DNA of 48,173 bases from Muribaculaceae bacterium (GTDB lineage: Bacteria > Bacteroidota > Bacteroidia > Bacteroidales > Muribaculaceae). A program made the position numbers and the translations under genes. The notes under the pieces were generated by a model. That model did not search any database and was not told the DNA's origin. It saw only the letters and a list, made by a program, of their open reading frames with translations. The DNA is taken from NCBI GenBank assembly GCA_022509045.1, contig JAFLTZ010000005.1, positions 1 through 48,173 on the forward strand. The letters are read 5' to 3'. Positions 17,647 through 25,273 of the stretch are shown piece by piece (positions within the stretch are counted from its first letter, which is position 1; each line of letters begins with the position of its first letter).

Positions 17647-17929
17647 TATACTTATATTAATCTGTATTCTGCTCAGAAATAAAAAATAATATTATAAAAG
17701 GGCCTTCAAAAGTTGTAGTACCTGTTTTTGAAGTTGCTATCACAATAATATAAGCAAACAAAGTATTAATGCTAGAATTGGAAAAGAAAATTCCGAACGG
17801 TCAGGAATACAATTTCATGTTAAAGGAGCTACTGATGGTTGCCTATTAAGCATCGGATTAAATGACTTCATATCACTGTCCAAAGAAATACGTAATGATT
17901 TACTAAATCTAGTAAAGCAGCACAAATAG
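17647..17929 (+). pseudogene. Relic coding sequence with frameshifts
   Basis: Between the relic start at 17530 and the next intact gene two short open frames follow each other. One (ending at about 17755) includes KGPSKVVVPVFEVAIT; the other (17732-17929) includes FHVKGATDGCLLSIGLNDF and ends NLLVKQHK-like at a TAG. Neither has a plausible start codon. Together they look like one or more decayed genes. I cannot name the parent family. Confidence 0.4.
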
Positions 17930-18022
17930 CTTTTATTAATGATATAAAGAAAATGCTATCAGAAGACAATAAAAATAAATTCAATTCAAATATTATTGTT
18001 ACTTTTAAACAAGTTTATAACA

Positions 18023-18709
18023 ATGAATAAAAATATTATACTTCTATTATTAGTACCTCTATTCCTAAATGCAGAAATAAGAATCAATCCCGAGGTTGAA
18101 AGTGTCTTTACGCAATCTCCATTGATTATTTCAAAAAAAATCGAATCGGATAGTGGATTTAATAACTTATTGAATAGATATCTACACTTATGCCTAATAG
18201 GTGAAGATATAAACGGTCTTAATCAAGATTCGTTGTTGCTTTTATTTAAACGTCCGTCATTCACAAATTTGTCTTTCAAGCTTTTATCTTCTAAGGATTT
18301 CTTAAAGCAAATTAATGTATTTTATCCTAAAGAACAATTTGAGCGTCTTGATGAGTATTCAGTCAATATATTATATAAGTGCTTTGACTCAAATACGGTA
18401 TATTCTATAACTGATAGCTTGTTAAAGGTTGATAATGATAAAGGTCTTGTAGCATTATGGGAAAAATGCAATATACATAAACTTAAGAACTATGATTTAT
18501 ATAAACAACGAGTAATAAATAGTAAACGAGTATATGACCTCATAATGTTAGTTATTATTAATCATAATAGTAAAAACTACGGAGAAAGGGATATATTGAT
18601 GGGATATTTAAGAAAAATAGACAAACAGATTTTCAAACAGCTAAAGGACCTTTTTCATGAAGAAGACTTTATAGATTACCCGACATATTTATTTGAACTT
18701 ATATTATAA
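18023..18709 (+). CDS. Unrecognised exported protein
   Basis: A 228-aa protein not recognised by me. The ATG at 18023 gives a classic signal peptide (MNKNIILLLLVPLFLNAE); an upstream TTG at 17996 is less likely. The mature part is helical-looking and rich in Lys, Leu and Asn without obvious catalytic motifs. Like the two preceding unknown genes it is AT-rich and exported, and it is followed by another MTLSQHY relic and a hairpin. Confidence 0.65.
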   Translation: MNKNIILLLLVPLFLNAEIRINPEVESVFTQSPLIISKKIESDSGFNNLLNRYLHLCLIGEDINGLNQDSLLLLFKRPSFTNLSFKLLSSKDFLKQINVFYPKEQFERLDEYSVNILYKCFDSNTVYSITDSLLKVDNDKGLVALWEKCNIHKLKNYDLYKQRVINSKRVYDLIMLVIINHNSKNYGERDILMGYLRKIDKQIFKQLKDLFHEEDFIDYPTYLFELIL

Positions 18710-18735
18710 TTTGTTAAAAACAGAAGTAACATAAT

Positions 18736-18828
18736 ATGACCCTATCACAGCACTATAAAATACCGTTCCTGTTAAATCTGTTCAGACATTATCCGAAAAT
18801 TGCAACCAATATCCTAATATATTCTTAG
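18736..18828 (+). pseudogene. Second MTLSQHY relic
   Basis: A 30-codon frame that starts MTLSQHYKI, sharing about 24 bases with the relic at 17530, then diverges and runs into the hairpin at 18804-18838. It is most simply a truncated duplicate of the same gene start. Confidence 0.45.
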
Positions 18829-18838
18829 GATATTGGTT
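18804..18838 (+). terminator. Perfect 14-bp hairpin
   Basis: AACCAATATCCTAA (18804-18817) pairs with TTAGGATATTGGTT (18825-18838) around a 7-base loop, followed by TGTTG. It separates the unknown-gene island from the EEP gene. Confidence 0.7.
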
Positions 18839-18867
18839 TGTTGTGGCGAGAGGAACGGCGGAATTAA

Positions 18868-18899
18868 TTTGTGGGAGTCGTAGTTATTAGGTAATTTTG
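18868..18899 (+). promoter_or_regulatory. Promoter for the EEP-family gene
   Basis: TAATTTTG (18892-18899) fits the -7 box; TTTG (18868-18871) is 20 bp upstream. Confidence 0.6.
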
Positions 18900-18923
18900 C
18901 AGTAAAATAATTATTTTGCAGTG

Positions 18924-19742
18924 ATGAGAATATACGGATTGTTATATGCTTTAGTAATAAGCGTGATATGTGCTTTTGCGGTAGATGCGCAGAGCGATAC
19001 TATAAGAGTGAGAATGATGTCGTATAATTTACGGTTTGGAGAACTTGCCACTCTTGACGAGATAGGGATGCACATAAAATCGTTTAATCCTGATTTTGTG
19101 GCACTTCAAGAAGTGGATGTAAATACAAATCGCGATATGGCAAAGCATCAGAATGGGAAAAATTTTGTTGCCGAATTATCGAAGAGTACGGGAATGTTTG
19201 CATCATTCGGAAGAGCAATTGATTTAGGCAAAGGCTATTATGGTATAGCCATATTATCGAAATATCCGATAATAAAAACAGAAACTATGATGTTGCCTAA
19301 TCCGAGTAATACGGAACAAAGGGTGCTTCAGTATGCATGGATAGATATGGGATTAGGTGATACAATAGTAGTGGCAGTAACGCATCTGTGTCATTTAAAA
19401 GAGGATTCACGATTGGAGCAAGGTAAATCGATAATCAAACGCCTTGCTGAAATAAAATATCCGCTTCTTATTGGTGGCGACTTTAATACAGAACCAAATA
19501 CACCTGTGTATAATGAATTCATAAAAAATAATTGGAAGGAAACATCAGGTTATGAATGTACATGGCCGGCATGGAATCCAAAAGAAAAAATAGATTTCAT
19601 ATTTGCATATCCTGCAGAAAAATGGAAATTGCTGAGAAATTATACGATACCTTCGTGTTTGTCCGACCATTTGCCAATAGTAGTGGATTTGGAATATTTG
19701 TCCGCGAAATCAGGCAGTGCGGGCCGTATTTTACATGAATGA
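18924..19742 (+). CDS. Exported endonuclease/exonuclease/phosphatase-family enzyme
   Basis: The protein (about 272 aa) has a signal peptide ending near VDAQS and then a full EEP fold: MSYNLRFGE, LQEVD (metal-binding Glu), GGDFNTEPN (Asp/Asn pair) and SDHLPIVVDL at the C terminus (catalytic His). The fold is shared by DNase I, sphingomyelinases and inositol phosphatases, and the periplasmic Bacteroidales members have varied or unknown substrates. An ATG at 18924 is chosen over the adjacent GTG. It has its own promoter. Confidence 0.85.
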   Translation: MRIYGLLYALVISVICAFAVDAQSDTIRVRMMSYNLRFGELATLDEIGMHIKSFNPDFVALQEVDVNTNRDMAKHQNGKNFVAELSKSTGMFASFGRAIDLGKGYYGIAILSKYPIIKTETMMLPNPSNTEQRVLQYAWIDMGLGDTIVVAVTHLCHLKEDSRLEQGKSIIKRLAEIKYPLLIGGDFNTEPNTPVYNEFIKNNWKETSGYECTWPAWNPKEKIDFIFAYPAEKWKLLRNYTIPSCLSDHLPIVVDLEYLSAKSGSAGRILHE

Positions 19743-19794
19743 AATAATGTGAAAATTTGGTAATATGATGCAGATTTTACAGTAGAAAATTTTG

Positions 19795-19802
19795 TAAATT
19801 TG
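19795..19802 (+). promoter_or_regulatory. -7 box for the PurF-like operon
   Basis: TAAATTTG matches TAnnTTTG 24 bp before the ATG at 19826. The -33 region is weak. Confidence 0.45.
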
Positions 19803-19825
19803 CAGCATAAAATAAAAAGTTGCAT

Positions 19826-21235
19826 ATGGGAGGTTTTTTTGGAGTGGCAGCTAAGAAAAGTTGCCGAACAGATTTGTTTTATGGGGTTGATTATAACTCG
19901 CATATGGGTACCCGTAGAGCAGGTATGGTGACATACGACAATGAAAATAAATTATTTTGCCGTTCAATACACTCGCTTGAGAGTACATATTTTCGAACCA
20001 AATTTGAGAGTGAATTGCCTAAATTTAAAGGTGAAAATGGTATTGGCGTAATTAGCGATACAGATCCGCAACCAATAGTGATTAATTCGCATTTGGGAAA
20101 ATTTGCAATTGTAACTGTAGCCAAAATATGCAATATCGAGGCCTTAGAGAAGGAATTGCTTGACTCGGGAGTGCATTTTGGAGAACTTAATTCCGGGAGC
20201 ACAAATCAAACAGAGCTTGTAGCTCTTCTCGTGAATGCGGGCAAAACCTTTGTGGAAGGCATAGAAAATGTATATAATAAGATAGAAGGTTCATGCTCAA
20301 TACTTATTCTAACAGAAAAATCGGTTATAGCAGCCCGCGACCGACTTGGCAGAACTCCAATAGTAATAGGTCATAAAAATGGAGCGTATGCGGCGACATC
20401 GGAATCTACGGCATTTTCGAATCTTGATTATGAAATATTGAGAGAATTAGGACCCGGTGAAATTGTAGAATTTACCGCAGAAGGCCTTACCCAACTTAAA
20501 GAACCAGGAGAGGAAATGCAAATATGCTCATTCCTATGGGCTTATTACGGATTCCCTACTTCAATATACGAAGGTAAAAATGTGGAAGATGTGCGTTTTA
20601 CATCCGGGTATGATATGGGACAGAAAGACCAAACCGAGGTGGATTGTGCTTGTGGAATACCAGATTCAGGCGTTGGTATGGCTCTTGGATATGCGGCGGG
20701 CAAGGGTGTGCCATATCATAGGTGTATATGTAAATATACTCCGACATGGCCTCGCAGTTTTACTCCGAGTGACCAGTCTATGCGATCACTTGTTGCAAAA
20801 ATGAAACTTGTGCCTAATAAAGCTATGTTAAATGGGAAGAGAGCAATTTTTTGTGACGATTCCATAGTTCGCGGCACGCAACTAAACGATAATGTAAAAG
20901 TGCTATTTGACTGTGGCGCAAAAGAAGTGCACATGCGCATAGCATCGCCACCACTGATTTATGGTTGCAAATATATAGGATTTACGTCCTCAAAATCAGA
21001 CATGGAACTGCTAACACGCAGAGTGATAGAAGAACTTGAAGGGGATCCTAATAAAAAACTTGAAGCATACGCAACCACCGATTCACCGGAGTATAATGCA
21101 ATGGTAGAAAAAATCAGAGAACGTTACGGACTCACATCGCTTAAGTTTAACTCGATAGAAACATTAGTTAAGGCGATAGGTTTGCCGAAATGCAAAGTGT
21201 GTACGCATTGTTTCGATGGAACAAGCCATTTCTAA
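19826..21235 (+). CDS. PurF-like amidophosphoribosyltransferase paralogue without the N-terminal cysteine
   Basis: A 469-aa protein with an N-terminal Ntn-type domain and a C-terminal phosphoribosyltransferase domain carrying the PRPP loop FCDDSIVRGTQL. In true PurF the second residue is the glutaminase cysteine (MCGI...). Here the protein begins MGGFFGVAAKK, and the QHRGQE-like region reads SHMGTRRAG, so glutamine hydrolysis by the usual mechanism is not expected. Similar second copies occur in Bacteroidetes and are commonly annotated as amidophosphoribosyltransferase. A CKVCTHCF cluster ends the protein and might bind metal. The zinc-transporter genes follow after 19 bp. Confidence 0.82.
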   Translation: MGGFFGVAAKKSCRTDLFYGVDYNSHMGTRRAGMVTYDNENKLFCRSIHSLESTYFRTKFESELPKFKGENGIGVISDTDPQPIVINSHLGKFAIVTVAKICNIEALEKELLDSGVHFGELNSGSTNQTELVALLVNAGKTFVEGIENVYNKIEGSCSILILTEKSVIAARDRLGRTPIVIGHKNGAYAATSESTAFSNLDYEILRELGPGEIVEFTAEGLTQLKEPGEEMQICSFLWAYYGFPTSIYEGKNVEDVRFTSGYDMGQKDQTEVDCACGIPDSGVGMALGYAAGKGVPYHRCICKYTPTWPRSFTPSDQSMRSLVAKMKLVPNKAMLNGKRAIFCDDSIVRGTQLNDNVKVLFDCGAKEVHMRIASPPLIYGCKYIGFTSSKSDMELLTRRVIEELEGDPNKKLEAYATTDSPEYNAMVEKIRERYGLTSLKFNSIETLVKAIGLPKCKVCTHCFDGTSHF

Positions 21236-21254
21236 AATTGCGTTTCAACGGTTT

Positions 21255-22157
21255 ATGAATATCAGTAAGTTCACAAAGAAGATTGCATTGGTCGGCGTTA
21301 TTGTTGTGGGGATGATATTCGTGTCGTGCGTATCAACACACGAAAGCAAGCCTACTGTGGCTGTGAGTATTCTGCCACAAAAGTATCTGTTGGAGAGATT
21401 AGTGGGTGATAAATATAATGTCGTAAGTTTATTACCGCAAGGGACAAATCCGGAAACGTTTGAGCCGAATGCATCCAATCTTATTGAACTTGAAACGAGT
21501 GACGCTTATTTTAAAATAGGAAATATTGGTTTTGAAAATGCCCTAAGTAGCAGACTAAAATCTAACAATCGAGAACTGGCCATATTTGACAATTCTAAGG
21601 GAATTGAGTATATAACAGACTCTCATGATTTAAATCATGAAGAATATGAGGGTGACGACCACCAGCATCATCATGAAATAGATCCACATGTGTGGAGTTC
21701 GGTGCGTAATGCTCGAATAATAGCTGCAAATATGCTCGAAGCATTAAAGGTTATTGATTTCCCCAATGCAAATGTGTATGAGTCTAATTATAAAAACCTG
21801 ATGGATAGTCTCAGCGTGCTTGATGAAAAGATAAAGTGTATAATTAATCCGATGCAAGGGCGTAAGTTTGCGGTATGGCATCCCTCGTTAAGTTATTTTG
21901 CTCGGGATTATGGATTAGAGCAGGTGAGTCTGCAAACTGCGGGGAAAGAAGAGTCAATAAAAGGATTGAAAGCAAAATTTGATATTATGACTTCTGATTC
22001 AATAAGAGTTTTTTTATATCAGGCGGAATTTGACAGCAGGCAGGCTGACGCCATTGCATCACAATTATCAGTACCCGCAGTGTCGATAAATCCTATGAAC
22101 GAGAACTGGGCGGAAGAATTAATCCATACAGCAAATGCAATTGCCGGATGTAAATAG
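21255..22157 (+). CDS. Zinc/metal ABC transporter substrate-binding lipoprotein (ZnuA-like)
   Basis: A cluster A-I metal-binding lipoprotein of about 300 aa that would capture zinc or manganese. Starting at ATG 21255 it has a lipoprotein signal ending in IFVSC, the first metal-site region LLPQGTNPETFEPNAS, a histidine/acid-rich flexible loop (HHHEIDPHVW region) typical of zinc-type members, the WHPSLSYFARDYGL segment and a C-terminal QAEFDSRQAD segment. The first canonical histidine (usually in GxxPHxYEP) appears as Glu/Thr in NPETFEP, so metal geometry may differ. The stop overlaps the ATPase gene by 23 bp. Confidence 0.85.
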   Translation: MNISKFTKKIALVGVIVVGMIFVSCVSTHESKPTVAVSILPQKYLLERLVGDKYNVVSLLPQGTNPETFEPNASNLIELETSDAYFKIGNIGFENALSSRLKSNNRELAIFDNSKGIEYITDSHDLNHEEYEGDDHQHHHEIDPHVWSSVRNARIIAANMLEALKVIDFPNANVYESNYKNLMDSLSVLDEKIKCIINPMQGRKFAVWHPSLSYFARDYGLEQVSLQTAGKEESIKGLKAKFDIMTSDSIRVFLYQAEFDSRQADAIASQLSVPAVSINPMNENWAEELIHTANAIAGCK

Positions 22158-22845
22158 TAAGAGTTACATCATCAGATTAGGGCATGTAAATGTGAAATTT
22201 GATGAAAAAGAGGTACTTTCTGATGTATCGTTAGATGTTAGAAAGGGGGACTTTATAGCTATAACAGGTCCAAATGGTGGCGGAAAAACGACACTGTTGC
22301 GTGTAATTTTGAAATTACTTAAACCGGTATCCGGAAGTGTTGAGTATTATAAAGAGGGTGAGATTGTAGAAAAACTCTCAGTTGGGTATCTGCCGCAGAA
22401 AAATATGATAGACAGCCGTTTCCCGATATCAGTGAAAGATGTTGTCCGCTCAGGATTGATGCGTGATAATGGATTATTTGCTCGAATAAGTAAAGAGGAT
22501 ATGTATCGTGCGGACATGATGATAGAACAGCTCGGGCTTGCGAAACATGCAGAACAGACGCTTGGCACACTTTCGGGAGGGCAAATGCAACGTGCATTAC
22601 TTGGTAGGGCCCTGATATCAACTCCCGAAGTAATAGTGCTTGATGAGCCACTATCGTATGTGGATAAACAATTCGAGAATCAGATATATAAAACAATCAG
22701 TGATATTGCGCCCAATTCAACGATTTTGTTGGTGTCGCATGAAATGACCTCGATAGCACCCATGGCAAATCGCCATATAATAGTAGATAGGACAATACAT
22801 AATTGCCACGCATCGCATCATTTTGTGATCTCAGAGTGTGATTAA
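22135..22845 (+). CDS. Metal ABC transporter ATP-binding protein (ZnuC-like)
   Basis: A 236-aa ABC ATPase with Walker A GPNGGGKTT, Q-loop YLPQKN, signature LSGGQMQR, Walker B VIVLDEP and the switch histidine in LVSHE. It overlaps the binding-protein gene by 23 bp and so is surely coupled to it. No permease gene follows, although metal ABC operons normally contain one; the permease must be elsewhere or absent. The start ATG at 22135 is inside the upstream gene. Confidence 0.88.
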   Translation: MQLPDVNSKSYIIRLGHVNVKFDEKEVLSDVSLDVRKGDFIAITGPNGGGKTTLLRVILKLLKPVSGSVEYYKEGEIVEKLSVGYLPQKNMIDSRFPISVKDVVRSGLMRDNGLFARISKEDMYRADMMIEQLGLAKHAEQTLGTLSGGQMQRALLGRALISTPEVIVLDEPLSYVDKQFENQIYKTISDIAPNSTILLVSHEMTSIAPMANRHIIVDRTIHNCHASHHFVISECD

Positions 22846-22915
22846 ACACAGAGATGATGAGTTGTATATACAAAAATACCTATTTTTTGTGATTCCTCTT
22901 TAACAACCTAATTAG

Positions 22916-22923
22916 TAATTTTG
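22916..22923 (+). promoter_or_regulatory. -7 box for the hemerythrin/regulator pair
   Basis: TAATTTTG matches the -7 box 22 bp before the ATG at 22946. The -33 spacing is poor. Confidence 0.4.
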
Positions 22924-22945
22924 CAGTGTAATTAGTGAATGCGTG

Positions 22946-23650
22946 ATGAAAACTACTCATAAATATTCTTCTACAGATAAATTATGTAATCTTATATGCG
23001 ATAATTATTCGCTGCTGATGGTATTAAACAGATTTGATTTGCCGTTGGGATTTGGTGATAAAACGGTGCAGGAGGTGTGTGACCTTCATGGTGTGCATTG
23101 TGGGACATTTTTAGCTGTGGCAAATTTTATTACGGAGAACGACTACACATACGGGATAGCACGCAGCGATATATCTGTGGAGGCAATGATGAAATATCTA
23201 AAAAATGCCCATACATATTTTCTTGATTTTAATTTGCCGGAAATACGCAGAAAATTAATAGAGGCAATAGATTTTTCAAGTAATGACAGGGTTTCTATAT
23301 TGATTCTGCAATTTTTTGACGAATATGTGAACGAAGTGCGAAAACACATGGAGTATGAAAATAAAAATGTGTTTACGTATGTGGAGAAATTGCTTGCAGG
23401 ACAGAATGATACATCGTTCAAAATATCGCTATATGCGAGTAAACATGAGCAAATAGATGATACTCTCACAGAGCTTAAAAATATAATTATCAAGTATTAT
23501 CCGGAGAAAACAAATAATAATTTGCTAAATAATGTGCTGTTTGATATTTTCAACTGTGAACAAGATTTGGCATTACATTGTCAGGTGGAAGATTATCTGT
23601 TTGTACCGGCTGTATCTGACCTTGAATTAAACTTATATACCAATGAATAA
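22946..23650 (+). CDS. RIC/ScdA-like hemerythrin-domain protein
   Basis: A 234-aa protein resembling iron-sulfur cluster repair proteins (RIC, YtfE, ScdA). The N-terminal 60 residues look like the DUF542 segment, though its CxxC-like motif is not obvious. The rest is a hemerythrin-type four-helix bundle with candidate diiron ligands at His89, His134 and Glu138 (HMEYE), His167 (SKHEQ), and His201 with Glu205 (LHCQVED). RIC proteins repair or donate iron to damaged clusters after nitrosative or oxidative stress. It overlaps the following LuxR-type gene by 8 bp, a pairing I know from other Bacteroidales. The first start option GTG 22943 adds one residue. Confidence 0.75.
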   Translation: MKTTHKYSSTDKLCNLICDNYSLLMVLNRFDLPLGFGDKTVQEVCDLHGVHCGTFLAVANFITENDYTYGIARSDISVEAMMKYLKNAHTYFLDFNLPEIRRKLIEAIDFSSNDRVSILILQFFDEYVNEVRKHMEYENKNVFTYVEKLLAGQNDTSFKISLYASKHEQIDDTLTELKNIIIKYYPEKTNNNLLNNVLFDIFNCEQDLALHCQVEDYLFVPAVSDLELNLYTNE

Positions 23651-24269
23651 CAGGGATAGGGTGGCATTGAAGGTGGTTGTAGCATCGAATGCGGTGATCT
23701 TGCGTACCGGAGTAGTGTCGGTGCTTAAAAGGATTCCAGATATGGCAATTCATCCAATCGAAGTAGATAATTATGAATCGCTTGCTAATTGTGTAAATAT
23801 GCAAAGACCGGATGCTGTAATAGTGGATGTGCTTTTTGACGGATGGTTTGATGTGGCAAAATTCAGAACCAATATCAAAGTTGAAGCTATAAAAATGATA
23901 GCATTGGTTGGCGGTGCAATGGCGCCCGGCGCATTGAAAGACTATAATTATGTTATGGGGATTCGTGATGATAATGATGCTATATCTAAGATTTTTGCAG
24001 AAATTATATCCGCTTCTGACGATGAAGATGTGAGTGGCAGTAATAGTGAAAACACTTTGAGTGTGCGAGAAAAAGAAGTAGTAGTGTGTGTTGTGAAAGG
24101 GATGACAAATAAAGAAATTGCAGATAAATTATTTATTAGTGTACACACAGTTGTAACTCACCGGCGAAATGTGGCTCGAAAGCTACAGATTCATTCTCCG
24201 GCAGGCCTGACAATTTATGCAATAGTCAACAAACTTGTTGAACTTGACGAAATTAAGCACATCATATAG
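23643..24269 (+). CDS. LuxR-type DNA-binding regulator with a degenerate receiver
   Basis: The C-terminal 65 residues form a LuxR/NarL helix-turn-helix (LSVREKEVVVCVVKGMTNKE, HTVVTHRRNVARKL). The N-terminal 130 residues look like a response-regulator receiver, with an Asp at the expected phosphorylation strand (AVIVDVLF), but the acidic pair normally at the first strand is missing (VVVASNAV). So phosphorylation by a kinase is doubtful. It overlaps the hemerythrin gene by 8 bp and may sense or report the same stress. No kinase gene is adjacent. Confidence 0.82.
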   Translation: MNNRDRVALKVVVASNAVILRTGVVSVLKRIPDMAIHPIEVDNYESLANCVNMQRPDAVIVDVLFDGWFDVAKFRTNIKVEAIKMIALVGGAMAPGALKDYNYVMGIRDDNDAISKIFAEIISASDDEDVSGSNSENTLSVREKEVVVCVVKGMTNKEIADKLFISVHTVVTHRRNVARKLQIHSPAGLTIYAIVNKLVELDEIKHII

Positions 24270-24286
24270 CCGAAATATTAATAATA

Positions 24287-24320
24287 ACACCGAGGTCAAT
24301 ATACTAATTGACCTCGGTGT
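24287..24320. terminator. Bidirectional terminator between the LuxR-type gene and serA
   Basis: ACACCGAGGTCAAT (24287-24300) pairs perfectly with ATTGACCTCGGTGT (24307-24320) around a 6-base loop, between convergent genes. Confidence 0.85.
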
Positions 24321-24343
24321 CTTATTTGGAGAATCGTTGTAGA

Positions 24344-25261
24344 TTATTTATTTACTCGGAATTTTTCTACACCATTGTGTAAAAATTCTTCAACCTGACG
24401 AGCAGCAGCAATTCCTGCATTGATATTAGCTTCGGCTGTCTGAGCACCCATTTTCTTTGGAGTGTAGAATACTCTGTCCCCGGCAACTTCGGTTATAGCC
24501 TCAGCCATGTCGGGTTTAACATCGGCAACGTAACGAATATCCTTTCTGGAATTTAGGGCTTTAATAAGACTTTCTTCATCAATAATTTCTTTGCGAGCAG
24601 TATTGATGAGAGTGCCATTGACAGGCATTTTCTCAATTAAAGCGGCGTTTACGCTCTTTTTCGTTTCGGCAGTAGCCGGAATGTGGAGTGATACGAATTG
24701 ATTATTGGCATAAAGTTCGTCAACATTGTGAATTGGCATAACGCCATCTGCAATAAGTACATCGTCGGAAACAAAAGGATCGAGTGCACTTACTTTCATG
24801 CCAAAACCTTTGGCAATCCGTGCAACATTACGTCCTACCTGACCGTAAGCATGAATACCCAAAGTTTTATCTTTCAATTCAAATCCGGATGTGCCATCAT
24901 ATCTGTTGCGAGCCATCAAAATGAGCATGCCAAACACGAGTTCGGCCACAGCATTTGAATTTTGCCCCGGAGTGTTCATTACGCAAACACCATTTTGGGT
25001 GGCTGCATTGAGGTCAATATTGTCATAACCGGCACCAGCGCGGACTACAATCTTGAGATTTTTTGCGGCATTCAATACCTCGGCGTCAACAATGTCACTG
25101 CGAACAATGAGAGCATCAACATCGGCTACTTTAGCAACAAGGTCGCTGTGCGTGCCCTTTTCAAGGAGTTGCAGTTCATCACCGTATTCGCTGATGACTT
25201 TTGCTATCCCGTCAACAGCAGTTTTAGCAAAAGGTTTTTCAGTAGCAACTAATATTTTCAT
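24344..25261 (-). CDS. serA: D-3-phosphoglycerate dehydrogenase, short lysine-type
   Basis: SerA oxidises 3-phosphoglycerate in the first step of serine synthesis. The 305-aa protein has the NAD-binding motif GQVGRNVA (140-147), GYDNIDL, and catalytic Arg223 in NTARKE. It lacks the C-terminal ACT or intervening domains of long SerA forms. Where most members have TPH, it reads TPKK (267-270), so lysine replaces the catalytic histidine. A lysine-type class like this is, from memory, known from Bacteroides and Entamoeba. It lies 12 bp after serC, in the same probable operon. Confidence 0.92.
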   Translation of the reverse strand: MKILVATEKPFAKTAVDGIAKVISEYGDELQLLEKGTHSDLVAKVADVDALIVRSDIVDAEVLNAAKNLKIVVRAGAGYDNIDLNAATQNGVCVMNTPGQNSNAVAELVFGMLILMARNRYDGTSGFELKDKTLGIHAYGQVGRNVARIAKGFGMKVSALDPFVSDDVLIADGVMPIHNVDELYANNQFVSLHIPATAETKKSVNAALIEKMPVNGTLINTARKEIIDEESLIKALNSRKDIRYVADVKPDMAEAITEVAGDRVFYTPKKMGAQTAEANINAGIAAARQVEEFLHNGVEKFRVNK

Positions 25262-25273
25262 GACTACACAGAA

